Shown here: one piece after another, positions 32,121-43,963 of the stretch
Position numbering within the stretch: the stretch's first letter is position 1
Layout of the letters: the number at the start of each line of letters is the position of its first letter
Source: Adiantum capillus-veneris
Lineage: Eukaryota > Streptophyta > Polypodiopsida > Polypodiales > Pteridaceae
Reading direction: 5' to 3'
NCBI GenBank assembly: GCA_014529385.2
Contig: CM043946.1
Coordinates: forward strand, 36,891,558 to 36,955,557
DNA length: 64,000 nucleotides
The notes under the pieces: model-generated
What the model was told of the DNA's origin: nothing
Database searches by the model: none
Seen by the model: the letters and a program-made list of their open reading frames with translations, nothing else
Position numbers and translations under genes: made by a program

Positions 32121-33524
32121 CATTAGAAAATTTCGGAGGTCATTTGGAGGGCCTTGTAAGAAATTGTATTTCTCTCTCTAGAAACTTTTTTTAAAATGCA
32201 CTTGCACCTTGTGAGTACGTCCAAAAGGACAACCAGACACTCTGAAAAGTAGATTTATATTCCCAATCGTCCTTGAAAACGGTCACTTTTTTATTTAATG
32301 CGAGCGTCTTTTTCAAGAGGCAGGTGCGGCGCATTCAATGCAGCTTACGTCATCACTGAAAGTTGAAAAGTCACAAACTGCAAAATAGTGATAGATTTTG
32401 AGGATTTTGACACCACCAATGCATCCGGAAGGCCAAAATACCTTAAAAACGAATGTCTACTTGTCTCATTCCGACATCCAGAGAGGCAAAAAATGTAAAA
32501 AAACCCCCAAAAATGGGCTTTTTACTAAAGGCGCGCGAGGAGGCATTCTAAAATTTTAGAATGCCCCTCTGCGCGCCATTAGTACAAAGCCCATTTTTGG
32601 GGGTTTTTGGACAATTATCTTTCCAAAAAGCCCCTTTTAAGAGGTTTTTGGACATTTTCCTCTCAAAAAGTTCCCTAAAAAAAAGAAAAAAGGGCCTTTT
32701 TACTAACGGCGCGCGAGGAGGCATTCCAAAATTTTGGAATGCCCCCTCGCGCGCCGTTAATACAAAGCTTTTTTTAGTGATTTTTGGACACTTATCTTTC
32801 CAAAAAGCCCCTTTTTAGAGGTTTTTGGACATTTTCCTCTCAAAAAGCTCCCTAAAAAGAGGAAAAAAGGGCCTTTTTACTAACGGCGCGCTAGGAGGCA
32901 TTCCAAAATTTTGGAATGCCCCCTCGCGCGCCGTTAGTACAAAGCTCTTTTTAGTGAATTTTGGAAACTTATCTTTTCAAAAAGCCCCTTTTTAGAGGTT
33001 TTTGGACATTTTCCTCTCAAAAAGCTCCCTAAAAAGAGGGAAAAAGGGCCTTTTTACTAACGGCGTGCGAGGAGGCATTCCAAAATTTTGAAATGCCCCC
33101 TCGCGCGCCGTTAGTAAAATGTTCTTTTAGGGGTGTTTGACATTTTTGGCCTCTTTGGATGTCTAAGCGACGCAATTGGACATTCATTTCTAGGAGATAT
33201 GTGTGTTCCGGACGCATTGGCAGTATCAAAAGTTTCAAAATCTTCCACCACTTGATAGTTTTGTGACTTTTTGAGTTCTAGTGATGACGTATCCCATATC
33301 AAATGCACCGCATCTACCTTCTGAAAAAGGTGCTCGCATTAAATAAAAGAGAGTCCTCGTCTTCAAGGACCATTAGATTATTAAATGAGGAGAGGGACAC
33401 CTTTTATATTTTTGTTAATATCAATATATTTTTCTACGTAACGTAGGCTCTTCTCTCATTGGAGGAGCTTATTTTCCTCTCTCTACCAAAAGGCCCTCCA
33501 AAAGACCTCCGAAATCTCCTAATG
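32121..33524. mobile_element. HPT inverted-repeat element, copy 2
   Basis: 1,404 bp, in reverse orientation to copy 1. Left end CATTAGAAAATTTCGGAGG then TCATTTGGAGGGCC; right end GGCCCTCCAAAAGACCTCCG then AAATCTCCTAATG. The interior contains four palindromes of about 60 bases at 32524, 32702, 32879 and 33056, a regular 177-178 base spacing, against two in copy 1. The length difference is mainly this repeat number. It sits between Elem3 gag and protease and leaves the two in the same phase. No coding capacity. No target duplication was convincing. Confidence 0.85.
32524..33115. repeat. 177-bp tandem array of palindromes in HPT copy 2
   Basis: Four units. The palindrome at 32702-32761 pairs 28 of 30 positions: arm ACTAACGGCGCGCGAGGAGG, then CATTCC, meeting at AAAATTTT. 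Spacers carry CTTATCTTTCCAAAAAGCCC and TTTTTGGACATTTTCCTCTC in each unit. Confidence 0.9.
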
Positions 33525-33537
33525 CCTTTCCCCAAAG

Positions 33538-36500
33538 ATGCGTAGAACCTGGTCTAAGATGGTCAGCACTAGGAGGGCTAAGGCAAAGTTAGTTGGGTCT
33601 ATTAGTGCAAGAGGCATGAAGGATATCGTGCCAGTCATTGATGCAGAGATTAAGAGTCAGCGAGTCTCCAATGTGTACGTAGATGGTGGAGCCGAGATTT
33701 GTGTTATGACAGAGAAATTAATGCACAGGTTGGGTTTGGAAGTAAACGAGCAAACTTCCTTACAAGCTAAGATGGCAAATAATGTAAGGGTGGCTTGTGT
33801 GGGAAAGGTTAATGGAGTGAAGGTTTCAACTTTTAGAGTGGCAATCTCAATTGATGCTTATGTGATCCCAACTAAGGGGGAGGGCTATCCGCTAATCCTT
33901 GGAAGACCTTGGATTATGGCTATGAAATCTAGGCAAGATTGGGAGACAGGTTCCCTTGAGTTGCGACCAAATCATATGGTAGGTGGCAAGCAACAAAAAA
34001 TCGTGTATGACATGAAGCAGCGTAGACAACAAGACCTAGAGATGGAGACTTCTATGGATGAATGGAGCACAAGCAGCTGCTCTTCATCTGAGGATCAGTC
34101 ATCTGAGGAGGATGCTAGCTCTTTGGAAGTCATGGGTATAATACCGCGAAACCCAGAAGGAGAAGGTGGTCAAGACTCTCTAAACAAGGAAGAAGCCACA
34201 AGCTTAGAGGAGATGCTAGCTAAGGACCTACTAGAAGAAGAGAGAGAACCCTATTTGCAGGTACTAAAGAAGCATGCTGGCCTCTTTATAACTGATTACG
34301 AGCACATTAAAGGAGTGACGGTAACCCAACACCATATCCAATTAAAGGAAGGTGCCAAACCAGTGGTGCAAAGGCTAAGGAGGCTAGGGCTAGTGCAACA
34401 AGATGCACTCTTAAAAGAAGTAAAAAGATTACTCAAGGCAGGATTTATCTACCCAGTGGAAGATTCTGAGTGGGTGTCTCCAGTGGTGGTAGCACCAAAG
34501 AAAAATGGGAAGTGGAGGGTATGTGTGGATTACAAGCCTCTAAACGTAGCCACAAAAAGGGACCATTTTCCTTTGCCTTTTCAAGATGAAATACTAAATG
34601 AAGTGGCTGGTCATGAAAGGTACACAGTGTGTGATGGGTACTCAGGCTACTTCCAAATCAGAATTGCAGATGAAGACCAAAGAAACACTACCTTCATAAC
34701 ACCTTGGGGGTGTTTTGCTTATAGAGTTATGCCTTTTGGTTTAACTAATGACCCAGCTACTTTCCAGAGGTTTATGAACTTGGTGTTTCAACCTTACTTT
34801 GGTAAGTCCATACGAGTCTTCATTGATGATTTTTGCATTTACAGCTCTAGGGAAGTACATCTGTCCAAGGTTGACGAAGGTTTCACCCGTCTGGCCCAAT
34901 TGGGTGGGCAATTGAATAAAGACAAGTGCCACATAGGTGAGAGCAAGGTCACTCTACTAGGTCATGTTGTGTCTCAAGATGGTATTGAGGCTGACCCTGA
35001 AAAGGTAAAGACATTGTTAGCTTTACCTACTCCTTCAAACGTGAAGCAACTAGTATCCTTCATTCAAAAGGTTCGCTACATGGGACGATTCATACATCTC
35101 CTTTCTCACGCAATCTATCCTTTGCAGCAGCTCACTAAACACACTACATTGACATGGAGTGAGGAGGGTGAAAGGTGCTTTCAAGAAGTTAAAACCATTT
35201 TGAGCTCATTGCCTGTCGTCCTACAGCCCACATGGGGTGAATTATTCTATGTAAATCCTAGTGTAGGTCCAGAAGCTCTAGGAGCTATCTTGATGCAAAA
35301 AGACCCAAAGACATCTCTCATGAGACCAGTCTACTTCTCTAGTAGAGTGATGACAGCTGATGAAAAGGGTTTCAGCGCAACTGAGCAATTGGTGCTAGCT
35401 CTTAAGTTTGCAGTGGAGAAGTTTCGGGCTTACTTACTTCCGAGACAATTTGTGGTGATCACAACTGAGGAGGTTTTTCCATATGCCCTACAACACATGG
35501 AATTGTCTTAAAGAATAGCAAAGTGGGTGGTGCAGCTTCAAGAGTTTGACTACACACTACAAGTAGAGGATTCCACCCGTGCTTGTTTGGCAGATGTCCT
35601 CACACAAAGGTGTTATGAGAAGGCCAAGAAAGAGGCACCTAGTAAGGTACCGCCTATCCCGGAGCCTGAAGTTCTACTGGGAGCACACAGTCTGTATTTT
35701 GATGGGGCTTACAAGAGGACCAAAGACAAGGCATCAACAGACATAGTAATATTAGGTCCAGAGAAGGAGAAGATCTTTGCAAAAGGGTTTCATCTAAAAG
35801 AGGTTCATTCTAACAATGAGGTAGAGTACCATGCCCTTGTTTTAGGGTTGCAATGTTGTCTTTCTCAGGGCATCACAAAGCTAAATGTTTTTGGTGACTC
35901 CATGTTGATTGTTAAGCAAATGGTTGGTGTATGGGCCTGTAAAAATGACAAATTGTCTGTTAAGATGAGGGAAGCAAAGGCCTTGTTGAAGGGTTTTAAA
36001 GAAGTTCGAGTGCACTTTGTACCTAGAGATCAAAATCGAGAAGCAGATGCCTTAGCAGGTGAAGAACTACAAACTCTCATAGTAGGTGCTATCCTTGTGA
36101 AAAGTCCTTTATACCAAGGAAAGGAGGAACTGCATGATTTACTTTACTTTCTTGAGCATTGTACATGTGAAGCACCCTCTGGTATGAGTAAAAGTGAACG
36201 TAGGTGGTTGGCAAAAAAGACTACCAGCTATAGCTTAGTGAATGAGGACTTGTATTGTAGAGGGAAAGATGCTGTCTTAAGGAGAGTTCCTGCATCCCAA
36301 GAGATAAAGGATATTTTGTTTAGTTGTCATGAAGGTGTGTGTGGTGGCCACTTTGCACAAGAGATTACTAGCAGAAAGATTTTACAAGCAGGGTTCACGT
36401 GGCCAAGCCTCCATCGAGATGTACAACATTGGTGCTGCACATGTGAGGTTTGCCAAAAAGCTGGACCAAGGCGTCTTACCCATGGAAATCAGCATCCAAT

Positions 36501-37104
36501 CAAAACCTATGGGCCATTTGAAAAATGGGGGATAGATGCAATAGGGCCACTACCTTGCACTCAATCAGGGAAGGAATACATCATTATGGGGGTGGAGTAC
36601 ATGACCAGATGGGCAGAAGCTCGTCCCACAAAGCGCATCACAGCCAAGGACGTGAGTGATTTCATTTTTGAATGCCTTTGTTGCCGTTTTGGCACACCTT
36701 TGGAGATTCTCATGGATAGGGGACCCGGATTTCGAGTTGATTTAGTCGGGCAATTGATGAGCAAGTTAAAAATCAAGCGCAGGCACTCTACACCATACTA
36801 CCCTCAGTGCAATGGTCTTGTGGAAAAGTTAAATGGTCTTATATGTAAAATCATCACTAAGCAAGTGCATTTACATCCTAAGGCATGGGACAAACACCTA
36901 GATGCAGCACTTTGGGCCTACAAAACATCCTTTAAAACATCCTTGGGGTATACACCTTTTCACTTGGTTTACGGGCAAGAGGCACTATTGCCTATAGAAG
37001 TGGAGCTAGCGAGCCTCCGAGTTCTAAAAGCACATCAAGAGGATAGTGAAGAGAAGCAGGTGGAAGGAAGAATCATCGATTTGGAGAGGTTAGGACTAGA
37101 TTGA
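33538..37104 (+). pseudogene. Elem3 pol: protease, RT, two RNase H, integrase
   Basis: One frame throughout, with a single internal stop (TAA at 35509, likely from a Tyr codon). Protease: VYVDGGAEICVMTEKLMHRL (Asp at 33682). RT (about 34400-35000): WRVCVDYKPLNVATKRDHFP and FIDDFCIYS (FIDD at 34819-34830). First RNase H at about 35230-35600. Second, archaeal-type RNase H: YFDGAYKRT (Asp at 35701), HSNNEVEYHAL (Glu at 35818), VFGDSMLIVKQ (Asp at 35896), READALA (Asp at 36046). Integrase: CHEGVCGGHFA and HWCCTCEVC zinc finger, GIDAIGPLP (Asp at 36535), MDRGPGF (Asp at 36715), LVEKLN (Glu near 36820). Stops at 37102; the C-terminus continues in other frames. Replicates via an RNA intermediate in Tat-type elements. 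Confidence 0.92.
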
Positions 37105-37460
37105 GAGTCAGCAGTGAAGTACTATGCAGCCCAGGTAGAAAAAAAAACGAAAGAAGTTCAATCGCAACCTTGTCAAGAAAGGTATCAAGGAAGGTTCTTT
37201 AGTGCTCAGATACGACAATCGCTTTGATCGCAGGAAGGATGGTAAGTTCTTGCTTAAGTGGGAAGGCCCTTTTGTAGTGATACACAGGTTCTCAAATGGT
37301 AGTTACCAACTAGGTGACCTAGATGGTAAGGTACATCAGACCCCGGTAAATGGTTGGTGATTGAAGGCCTACCAATGTCGTCTTTCACAGCCATATGCTA
37401 GTGAAATCAATGCTAGGGATGGTTCAGAGGAGAGCTCATCATGTTCAAGCTCCAACTAAG
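37105..37460 (+). pseudogene. Elem3 integrase C-terminal region, frameshifted
   Basis: After the TGA at 37102 the frame reads ESAVKYYAAQVEKK. A shift in the A-run near 37140 leads to NRNLVKKGIKEGSLVLRYDN and KFLLKWEGPFVVIHRFSNG (about 37245-37305), the GPF/Y module of gypsy integrases. It ends near 37458. A purine-rich stretch (37485-37530) and non-coding sequence separate it from the 3' LTR. Confidence 0.75.
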
Positions 37461-37760
37461 GTAACAATCATGTACATAGTCGTTTCAAAAAAAAAAAAAA
37501 AAGAGAAGAAAAAAAGAAAAAAAGAGAATGCTACCAGTGAAAGCGGATATTGACAATGGATGGGGTATGGATTTCAAGGGTCTAGGAGACCAGTTGTTAG
37601 TCATGGATGGATACAATTATTCATCAGAAAGGACTAAACAGGGTGCATCAGCCAAGAAAGTAGTAATATGGCAAATTCAATTGGTACCAGGTGGGTAAGT
37701 ATTCAAGAGAACCCTATTGTAGCACAACCTACAACTAGAGGCATCAAATACCTCTAGCTT

Positions 37761-37772
37761 AAGGGGGAGGGC
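37761..37772 (+). promoter_or_regulatory. Polypurine tract of Elem3
   Basis: AAGGGGGAGGG, followed by CTATA and then the 3' LTR start TGATGCATGG at 37777; primer for plus-strand DNA synthesis. Confidence 0.8.
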
Positions 37773-37776
37773 TATA

Positions 37777-39288
37777 TGATGCATGGTTTTTAGGACCCCT
37801 TCTGAAGATGCAATAAAGGCACAGTCAGTTGTTGGAGAGATGAGGATACTCTAGTCCAAGGGATCTCGAAAGAGAAGAAAAATCTACTTCACAAGCACCA
37901 AAGAGTAAAAAGTGCCATGGACAGAAGATACGTGGGAAGGAGCTCTTATGCATGCCTACAACCTATATCTTACAAAATAGCCCATCCTAGGTGTGAATTT
38001 CTAGTGAAATTTACACGAGGATGTTCGTGTGGACTCACAGCATAGCATACTCCGTTTTCACTTTTTTACCGACAATAAATAGTTTTTACCACAGTAAATA
38101 TTTTTCACCTACATGGTAAATACAAATCACTTTTTACCTACAGTAACTTTTTTTACCCATAGTAAATATTTTTTACTGCACCATAAGTATTTGGTAGGTA
38201 ACAGTTCACTGTTACTAGAAGAAGTGATTGGGCATCAACAATGCAGTTACAGGAGGAGAAAAGGGAAAAATCTTATGGTAAAGGTGAGTCAACAGGGATA
38301 AAGACTTTTGAGTTGAAAAGAGACATGCTGATTTTTTCAAAGAACACATGTCAAAAGAAGCCATGGTTGAGGATTTTTTGAGAATTTGATATTCAGGAGG
38401 ACCCAGCTACCACCTCCCCCCCGCAGGTCCCCCCCTGACATGTGCAGAACCTCCAGTTTCAACAGCCACCTTACCTAATCTTAAATGCTGGTCAAGGCCT
38501 TATCCCCATGTGTCACAATCAGAAAAATCAGCATTTACCCTCCCCTCTCACATCACTCTAGAGAATATCTTGATGGTGACATATCAGGTGACCTCAATCT
38601 GTTGACCACCCTAAGCAAAAAGTAACCCCAATCAGCACATTTAAGCATGTTTATCCCTAATCCTAAACCCTCTTAGAAACCTATATAAGGAGGCCTTCTC
38701 TCACTCAAAACACACACTTCACCCACTTCACCAAGCAACGAAGCTATGACGACATTGCTCAGAACGAGGAGCTATGGATGGAGCTCTACTCTCTCTCCCT
38801 CTCTCTCTCTCCCTCTAGTATGCTACATTACTAGCCCTAAAACCTAAATAAGGAGTCTTCTCTCATGCTCCATGGACACCATCCTCGCCATCATTCTCTA
38901 AGGTATTGATGTGTTGCTAGTAGGATCATACCTACTTGCTGGGTTGATTGTTTTTGACAAGGGGTTATGCCATCCTTGGCTTGCTTCTCTATATCCTTGT
39001 TATGTATGATCAGATGCCGTTGTAGTGTGAAGCTGATGTCTTGTGCATATATATGCTACATAAGGTCCCTAAGCTTCGTTTCTATGTGTTTTGCCATATG
39101 TTTTGATGCCATCATAATGCCAGAAGTCTCACTTGCCTATGTGCACTATGTGTGAGGTCCCTAAACCTCTTAATTTAGGGTGGTGCCCCCTTTGTTTTGT
39201 TCTTTGCTTGTTTGCATGAGGCGTGGTTTGTGGAGTGTGCACGAGTACAGAGGCCACCCGATTGCACTGCTCTTTTTTCCCGCTATCA
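37777..39288 (+). repeat. Elem3 3' LTR
   Basis: 1,512 bp, about 1.5% different from the 5' LTR by eye. Ends CGCTATCA, then Elem2 gag resumes. Confidence 0.95.
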
Positions 39289-39830
39289 AAAAGCTTACAA
39301 GAGAAGTCCTACATGAAGCAAGTGACTGTATTCGTCTAGAAATAGGATGGAATGATCTTGTGGACTCCTTGTCAGTGCATGCCTATATTGCAAAATGTCA
39401 AAACAACAAAGTTTTTGTTGAAGAAAAGCGCAGGCGAGAGAGTGGTGATGAAGGACCATAAAAAAGAATTACTAGAAGAAGCGATACAATACCTCCTCAA
39501 GCGCCTCCAACACAAGAAGCACCCCCACCTGAAGTGACTATGGAAGAAAGTACAACTGGGAGGAAAAAGGAGTCATCAAAAGGTAAGCCTAAAACTCCAA
39601 CTTATAAGTTATAGTTTGATATTGAGGCTGCTACAGACTTAAAGAAAGTTCTAGAAGAAAGAATTTTGAATAGCAAAATAGAGTTTACCTTGGGAGAAGT
39701 CCTTGGCATAGCCAAGCGCGAGTTTCATGACGAGGAGATCATTGATATCATCAAGAGAAAGAGGCAAACTCTTGTTGACACCACTCGCCCGCAATCTGAA
39801 GGAGAAAGCTTAAAGACATAGGTAATACAG
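39289..39830 (+). pseudogene. Elem2 gag, 3' part
   Basis: Continuation of the gag frame interrupted at 27847: KLTREVLHEASDCIRLEIGW, then an acidic/basic charged region with several stops (39459, 39614 and 39819). It includes FTLGEVLGIAKREFHDEEII (about 39690-39750), which I take to be the end of gag before the protease. The pieces lie in different frames. Confidence 0.6.
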
Positions 39831-40427
39831 GTGGAAGACAGAGAGCATGATGAGGATGTCATAGGGTGCTACCATTGTTCTGGAAGAACAAAGCAAGTAC
39901 AATTTTCAAATGGAGATGAGGAGTACAAAGCCATTCCAAGAAGTCAGTTTTCTAGGAATCATTGGGGAAGAGCTACGACAGAGACAATGGTCAAGGTGGG
40001 TGATTTTGAAGAGCCATTTTTTGCCTTAATTGACCATGGTTCAGAAATAAACATAATTTCAAAGAGCTTATTCAACAAGTTCAAATTACCAATGGACACA
40101 GATCATGGATGGATGGTTATGGTAGTGAATAATTCATCAGGTGAGTTATATGCAGCTTGTCCAAGTGTGAAAGTAACTATTGGAGATGTAAAGAAAGAGA
40201 ATAATTTCTTTGTACAGGACACATCTTATTATGATCTCATCCTTGGACAACCCTACATTGTAGGGTTTAGAATGGAAACAAAGGTAATGGATGATGGTTC
40301 TGCTTATACTAGGATAAGAAGTAAAGATGGAAATTGTGACAGTCTTCGAGAGCGTCCATTGCCAAGATTGAGTAAAGAGTTTTATGATCATCAAGAGAGA
40401 ATGGGTTTTGGCCAGGTACCATTGTAG
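39831..40427 (+). CDS. Elem2 protease region
   Basis: An open frame with CYHCSGRTKQ (only part of a zinc site) and an aspartic protease: FALIDHGSEINIISKSLFN with DHG in place of DSG/DTG (Asp at 40032), then DTDHGWMVMVVNN, YAACPSVKVTIGDV, ILGQPYIVGFRMETK and DGSAYTRIRS. The DHGSEIN signature and the following blocks are what I associate from memory with gypsy elements of fungi and some non-seed plants, unlike the DGG-type protease of Elem1 and Elem3. No ATG is firmly supported as the start; it is part of a polyprotein. Confidence 0.75.
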   Translation: MEDREHDEDVIGCYHCSGRTKQVQFSNGDEEYKAIPRSQFSRNHWGRATTETMVKVGDFEEPFFALIDHGSEINIISKSLFNKFKLPMDTDHGWMVMVVNNSSGELYAACPSVKVTIGDVKKENNFFVQDTSYYDLILGQPYIVGFRMETKVMDDGSAYTRIRSKDGNCDSLRERPLPRLSKEFYDHQERMGFGQVPL

Positions 40428-40468
40428 AGCGGGATTACGATGGTACAAAAAGGGAAGGGTTCTCACAT

Positions 40469-41982
40469 ATGGAGGATTTCTGTACAGGTTTTACAGGTCT
40501 AACAGAATATGGATATGTCTCTTTTCTAAAATGTGAGAACTTGAGTCGAGGTTCCCGCAAGCATATACATAGTCTACAAAAGGAGTGGAAAGAGAATGGT
40601 CTGCTAGGTAACAATGAAAACATAACAGGTATGTTTGAGGAGTTTTCTTTTGTGGACACATTACAGGATCTGCAGTCTATAGTAGATTATCCTTCGCATG
40701 ACCAAAATGAGATAGTGAAAGTATGCTCATTGAAAATGTACAATGTGGTTGAGGCATTTCAAAAGGAACAGGAGGATATAAAGCAAAAACATGAAGTAAA
40801 AGTGGACACTAAGTAAAAGATTGTGGCAAAGAAGGTAAAACCAGTGGCACTTCCTTTGCCAAAGGACTGCAAGGAAAAGCTAGAACAGGCTTCTTTGCAA
40901 CCTAGTCTTAGAGATCCAAAAGGGACTGGACATAGGTTTACAAGGGTGTCTCTAAAGCAATTGAAGATTGGGAATGAGGACTCCTTGACACAGGTTGAAA
41001 GGGAATGTTTTGAAGAGATTCTCTCTAAACATGGAAAAGAATTTGCATTTGAGCCACATGAGATAAGATGTGCAGATCCTACCATTGTTGCTCCTATGGT
41101 GATCTTTACCATCCCTCATGTACCTTGGAACTTACGGCCAATACCAGTTCCAAAGGATCACTTACCAAAGTTAATCGAGCTGCTAAATGAGAAGATCAAG
41201 ATGGGTATTTTGGAGCCTTCATGTGCTCCATACTCAAACACGTGGTTCACAGTACCAAAGAAGAATGGAGCTTTGTGCTTCATCCAAGATATGCAGCCGG
41301 TCAACAAAGTCACAATCGGGAATATGGGTACAGGGCCAATTGTGGATGAGTTTGCAGAAGAATTTTCAGGAAGGGAAATATATTCTATGGGAGATTTATA
41401 CTCAAGGTATGATCAATTCCAACTAGCAATGGAAAGTAGGGATCTGACTACCATGAGGACACCTTTGGGTTTGGTGAGGATGTGTACCTTACCACAGAGA
41501 GCAACCAATTCGGTTGCACATATGATGAATGGTATGAATAAGGTTTTACGTGACTTTATTCCCCAAGTAACTATGCCTTTTCTTGATGATGTTCCTATCA
41601 AAGGATGTGAAGAAATTAATAAAGATGAAGCTTTGGATTCTAAGGGGTGCCGCAACTTTGTGGCACAATACATAAATGATTGTGACAAGATCCTATCCAG
41701 ACGAGAAGAGGTGAACCTTACCCTCTCAGGACATAAGTCTGTGTTTGGAGTGAAAGAGGTGTTGATTGTTGGGCACATGTGTGGCCCCAATGGGAGACGA
41801 CCTTGTCAAGAAAAAATTGATGCAATTTAAAAGATGAAGGAGGTATGCATATCTGTGAGTGAAGTTCACAGATTTCTTGGTGCATGTGTGTTTTATGTTA
41901 TATGGATTCCACATTATGCACATGTAGCAAATCCTTTGTATCAGTTGTTAAGGAAAAACTAGAAGTTTCATTGGGGAGACGC
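40469..41982 (+). pseudogene. Elem2 reverse transcriptase
   Basis: One frame with stops at 40814 (TAA), 41828 (TAA) and 41960 (TAG). RT blocks: GILEPSCAPYSNTWFTVPKK (about 41210-41265), FIQDMQPVNKVTI, SMGDLYSRYDQFQLAMES (about 41390-41440; the usual SGYDQ has become SRYDQ), RTPLGLVRMCTLPQRATNSV and the catalytic box PFLDDVPIKG (FLDD at 41579-41590). Then GHMCGPNGRRP and, past the stop, EVHRFLGACVFYVIWIPHYA before the RNase H. It is unlike the RT of Elem1 and Elem3 at the palm and belongs to a distinct gypsy group. Confidence 0.85.
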
Positions 41983-42650
41983 ACAAGCAAGGGCTATGAG
42001 AAAGCTAAAGGATTTTCTACAACAAGCACCGACTTTAAGAAAGGTAAACTATGAGTGTGGAAAGCCAGTAATAGTGAGAGTGGATAAGAGTCCGACAGAA
42101 ATTGGATGGGCAAAAGGGCAGGATGACGAAGAGGGACATAGGTATGTGGTAAGGTTTGGAGCCAAGGTTCTAAGTACTCTACAAAGGAACTACCCACAGA
42201 TAAAACGGGAGTTGTGGGGCATGGTTACAGCACTAAAGTGTGAAAAGGAGTACATGATTGGAGCATATGTGGTTGTGGAAACAGATTGTCTGTCACTCCT
42301 TGGAATGGTTACAAGCTGCTCAACACCCGAGATTGCCATGCTAAGATGGATTGCCTACATTAAGCCCTTGAATCTTGAGTTCAAGAATATTGCAGGAAAA
42401 GACAATCCGGTAGTAGATATGTTGTCAAGGGCAAGGTATGAGGATGAGAAAAACATGGTAGATGATAGTGAAGATGTAGGCACAAGGTTCTACTCCATTA
42501 ATCATGTTGAGCATAATGATGTTGGCACACCTAGTGCACTTGAGTTGTTTTTAGAAGATGGGTATGAAGGAGATTGGTTTCTTATTGGTCGTTATTTGAG
42601 TACTTTAACAAACAAGGTCACTGGTCTGAGCATGAGTTTAAGAGGATACA
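41983..42650 (+). pseudogene. Elem2 RNase H
   Basis: Continues the RT frame: VIVRVDKSPTEIGWAKGQDD (first Asp), QRNYPQIKRELWGMVTALKC (Glu), VVVETDCLSLLGMV (Asp) and GKDNPVVDMLSRARYED (final Asp). Only one RNase H is present, unlike Elem1 and Elem3. The frame shifts by one base between about 42590 and 42650. Confidence 0.8.
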
Positions 42651-43910
42651 CAGAAAAGCATATGGGTACTTTCTGCATGATGGTTACTTATGGAAACATC
42701 CAAAACAGAAGGGTTCTATACCACAAAGGGTAGTATGTAACAAACAGAGTCAAGCAAAGCTCATGCAGGAGTTTCATGAGAACCTATGGGTTGGACACCG
42801 TGGGGTGTGGGCAACCTTTTCAAAGCTAAAGGAAAGGTATTGGTGGAAAGGTATGTACAAGGATGTATCCCGCTTTGTGGAATCATGTGTAACATGTCAA
42901 ATGTATTCAAATGTCTGACATTGTGATGGATTGCACCCTACATATCCACTAGCCATGCACTATAAATGGGTTGTGGATCTAGTCACCATGCCTTTAGGAC
43001 TCTGGCAGATGAGGTACTTGGTTCTCGCAAGAGAAGACTTGACTAATCACGTTGAAGGGCGAGCTTTAAGGACAAAGACTACAGAGGCAGTATGTAAATT
43101 TCTCCTTGAAGATGTAATTTGCCGCTATGGTTGTGTGGGAAAGATAACTGCAGACAGAGGAGAGCTGGATGCCGAGAAAGCAAGGGAATTCTTTTCCAGG
43201 ATAGGAATCAAGCTTTCCGTTACAACTTCTTACAATCCGGAAGGCAACAGAAAAAGTGAAAGAGGGCATCCGCCAATCATCAAAGCCTTGGCTAAATCTT
43301 GTGAAGGGAGAATTAGTGAGTGGCCAAAACTATTGCCATATGCTCTATGGGCTGATCGCACGATACACAGCTCAGTAATATAACTGGCTACATGCCTGCA
43401 GAATTGATGTATGGTCAAAAGCCTGTAATGCCCATTGAGGAATGTGTTACCTTGGCAAGATGGTCTTAGCAGAGAAGAGCTCCTTGCCTTGCGTATAAGA
43501 CAGCTAGAAAGAAGGCCTAAAGACATTGAGGTTGCAAAAGAAAGATTGAAGAATGCTAGGTTGAAAAGCAAGGACTACTTTGATAGACAACACAGGCTAA
43601 GAGGAAGGTAATTAAGAAACAAGATTGGGTTTTAGTGTATGACATTAATCTTGATAACCAACATACTATCATGTGAAAGATTTCAAAAAGATGGTTTGGA
43701 CAGTATATAGTCAAGTATATACATGAAAATGCCACTTACACCCTGGCTGAACTGGATGAAACAGAGATAAAGATACCCATTGCAGGAAAGAGAATCAAGG
43801 TATTCAAAAGAAGAGAGGATAGTCATCCAATTGATCAAGTAAGTGAGAATGAAGGTTTGGAATCCCCGAGTGAATATGAAGAAGAAGAAACTCCAAGAGA
43901 GTAAAACCTC
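42600..43910 (+). pseudogene. Elem2 integrase and C-terminal tail
   Basis: After the shift: WSEHEFKRIHRKAYGYFLHD, then the zinc finger with QEFHENLWVGHRGV and VESCVTCQMYSNV (about 42770-42915), stop TGA at 42916, and the core: YKWVVDLVTMPLG (first Asp), GKITADRGELDAEK (second Asp), EGNRKSERGHPPII (catalytic Glu near 43260) and LPYALWADRTIHSS. A frameshift at about 43380 is followed by GYMPAELMYGQKPVMPIEE, a charged coiled region, FGQYIVKYIHENATYTLAEL (about 43695-43755) and an acidic end near 43904. All parts of the catalytic triad context can be seen, but the gene is broken. Confidence 0.8.
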
Positions 43911-43950
43911 CAAACATTGGCTATGGTACATACCGGAGGATGTGCAGGTT

Positions 43951-43963
43951 TAGAGGGGGTGGA
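43951..43963 (+). promoter_or_regulatory. Polypurine tract of Elem2
   Basis: AGAGGGGGTGGA directly before the 3' LTR start TGTCGTGCC. Confidence 0.75.

Larger units (their letters stand above)
27848..39288 (+). mobile_element. Elem3: Tat-lineage Ty3/gypsy element, nested in Elem2
   Basis: Two LTRs of identical length (1,512 bp; 27848-29359 and 37777-39288) begin TGATGCATGG and end CGCTATCA. I count about two dozen differences between them (about 1.5%), so this is a fairly recent insertion. Flanks are GAAAG (27843-27847) and AAAAG (39289-39293), a 5-base duplication with one mismatch; removing one copy joins RKGK to LTREV of Elem2 gag in frame. Internal order: PBS, accessory ORFs, leader ORF, gag, HPT insertion, protease, RT, RNase H, second RNase H, integrase, polypurine tract. 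Plus strand, same orientation as Elem2. Confidence 0.95.
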
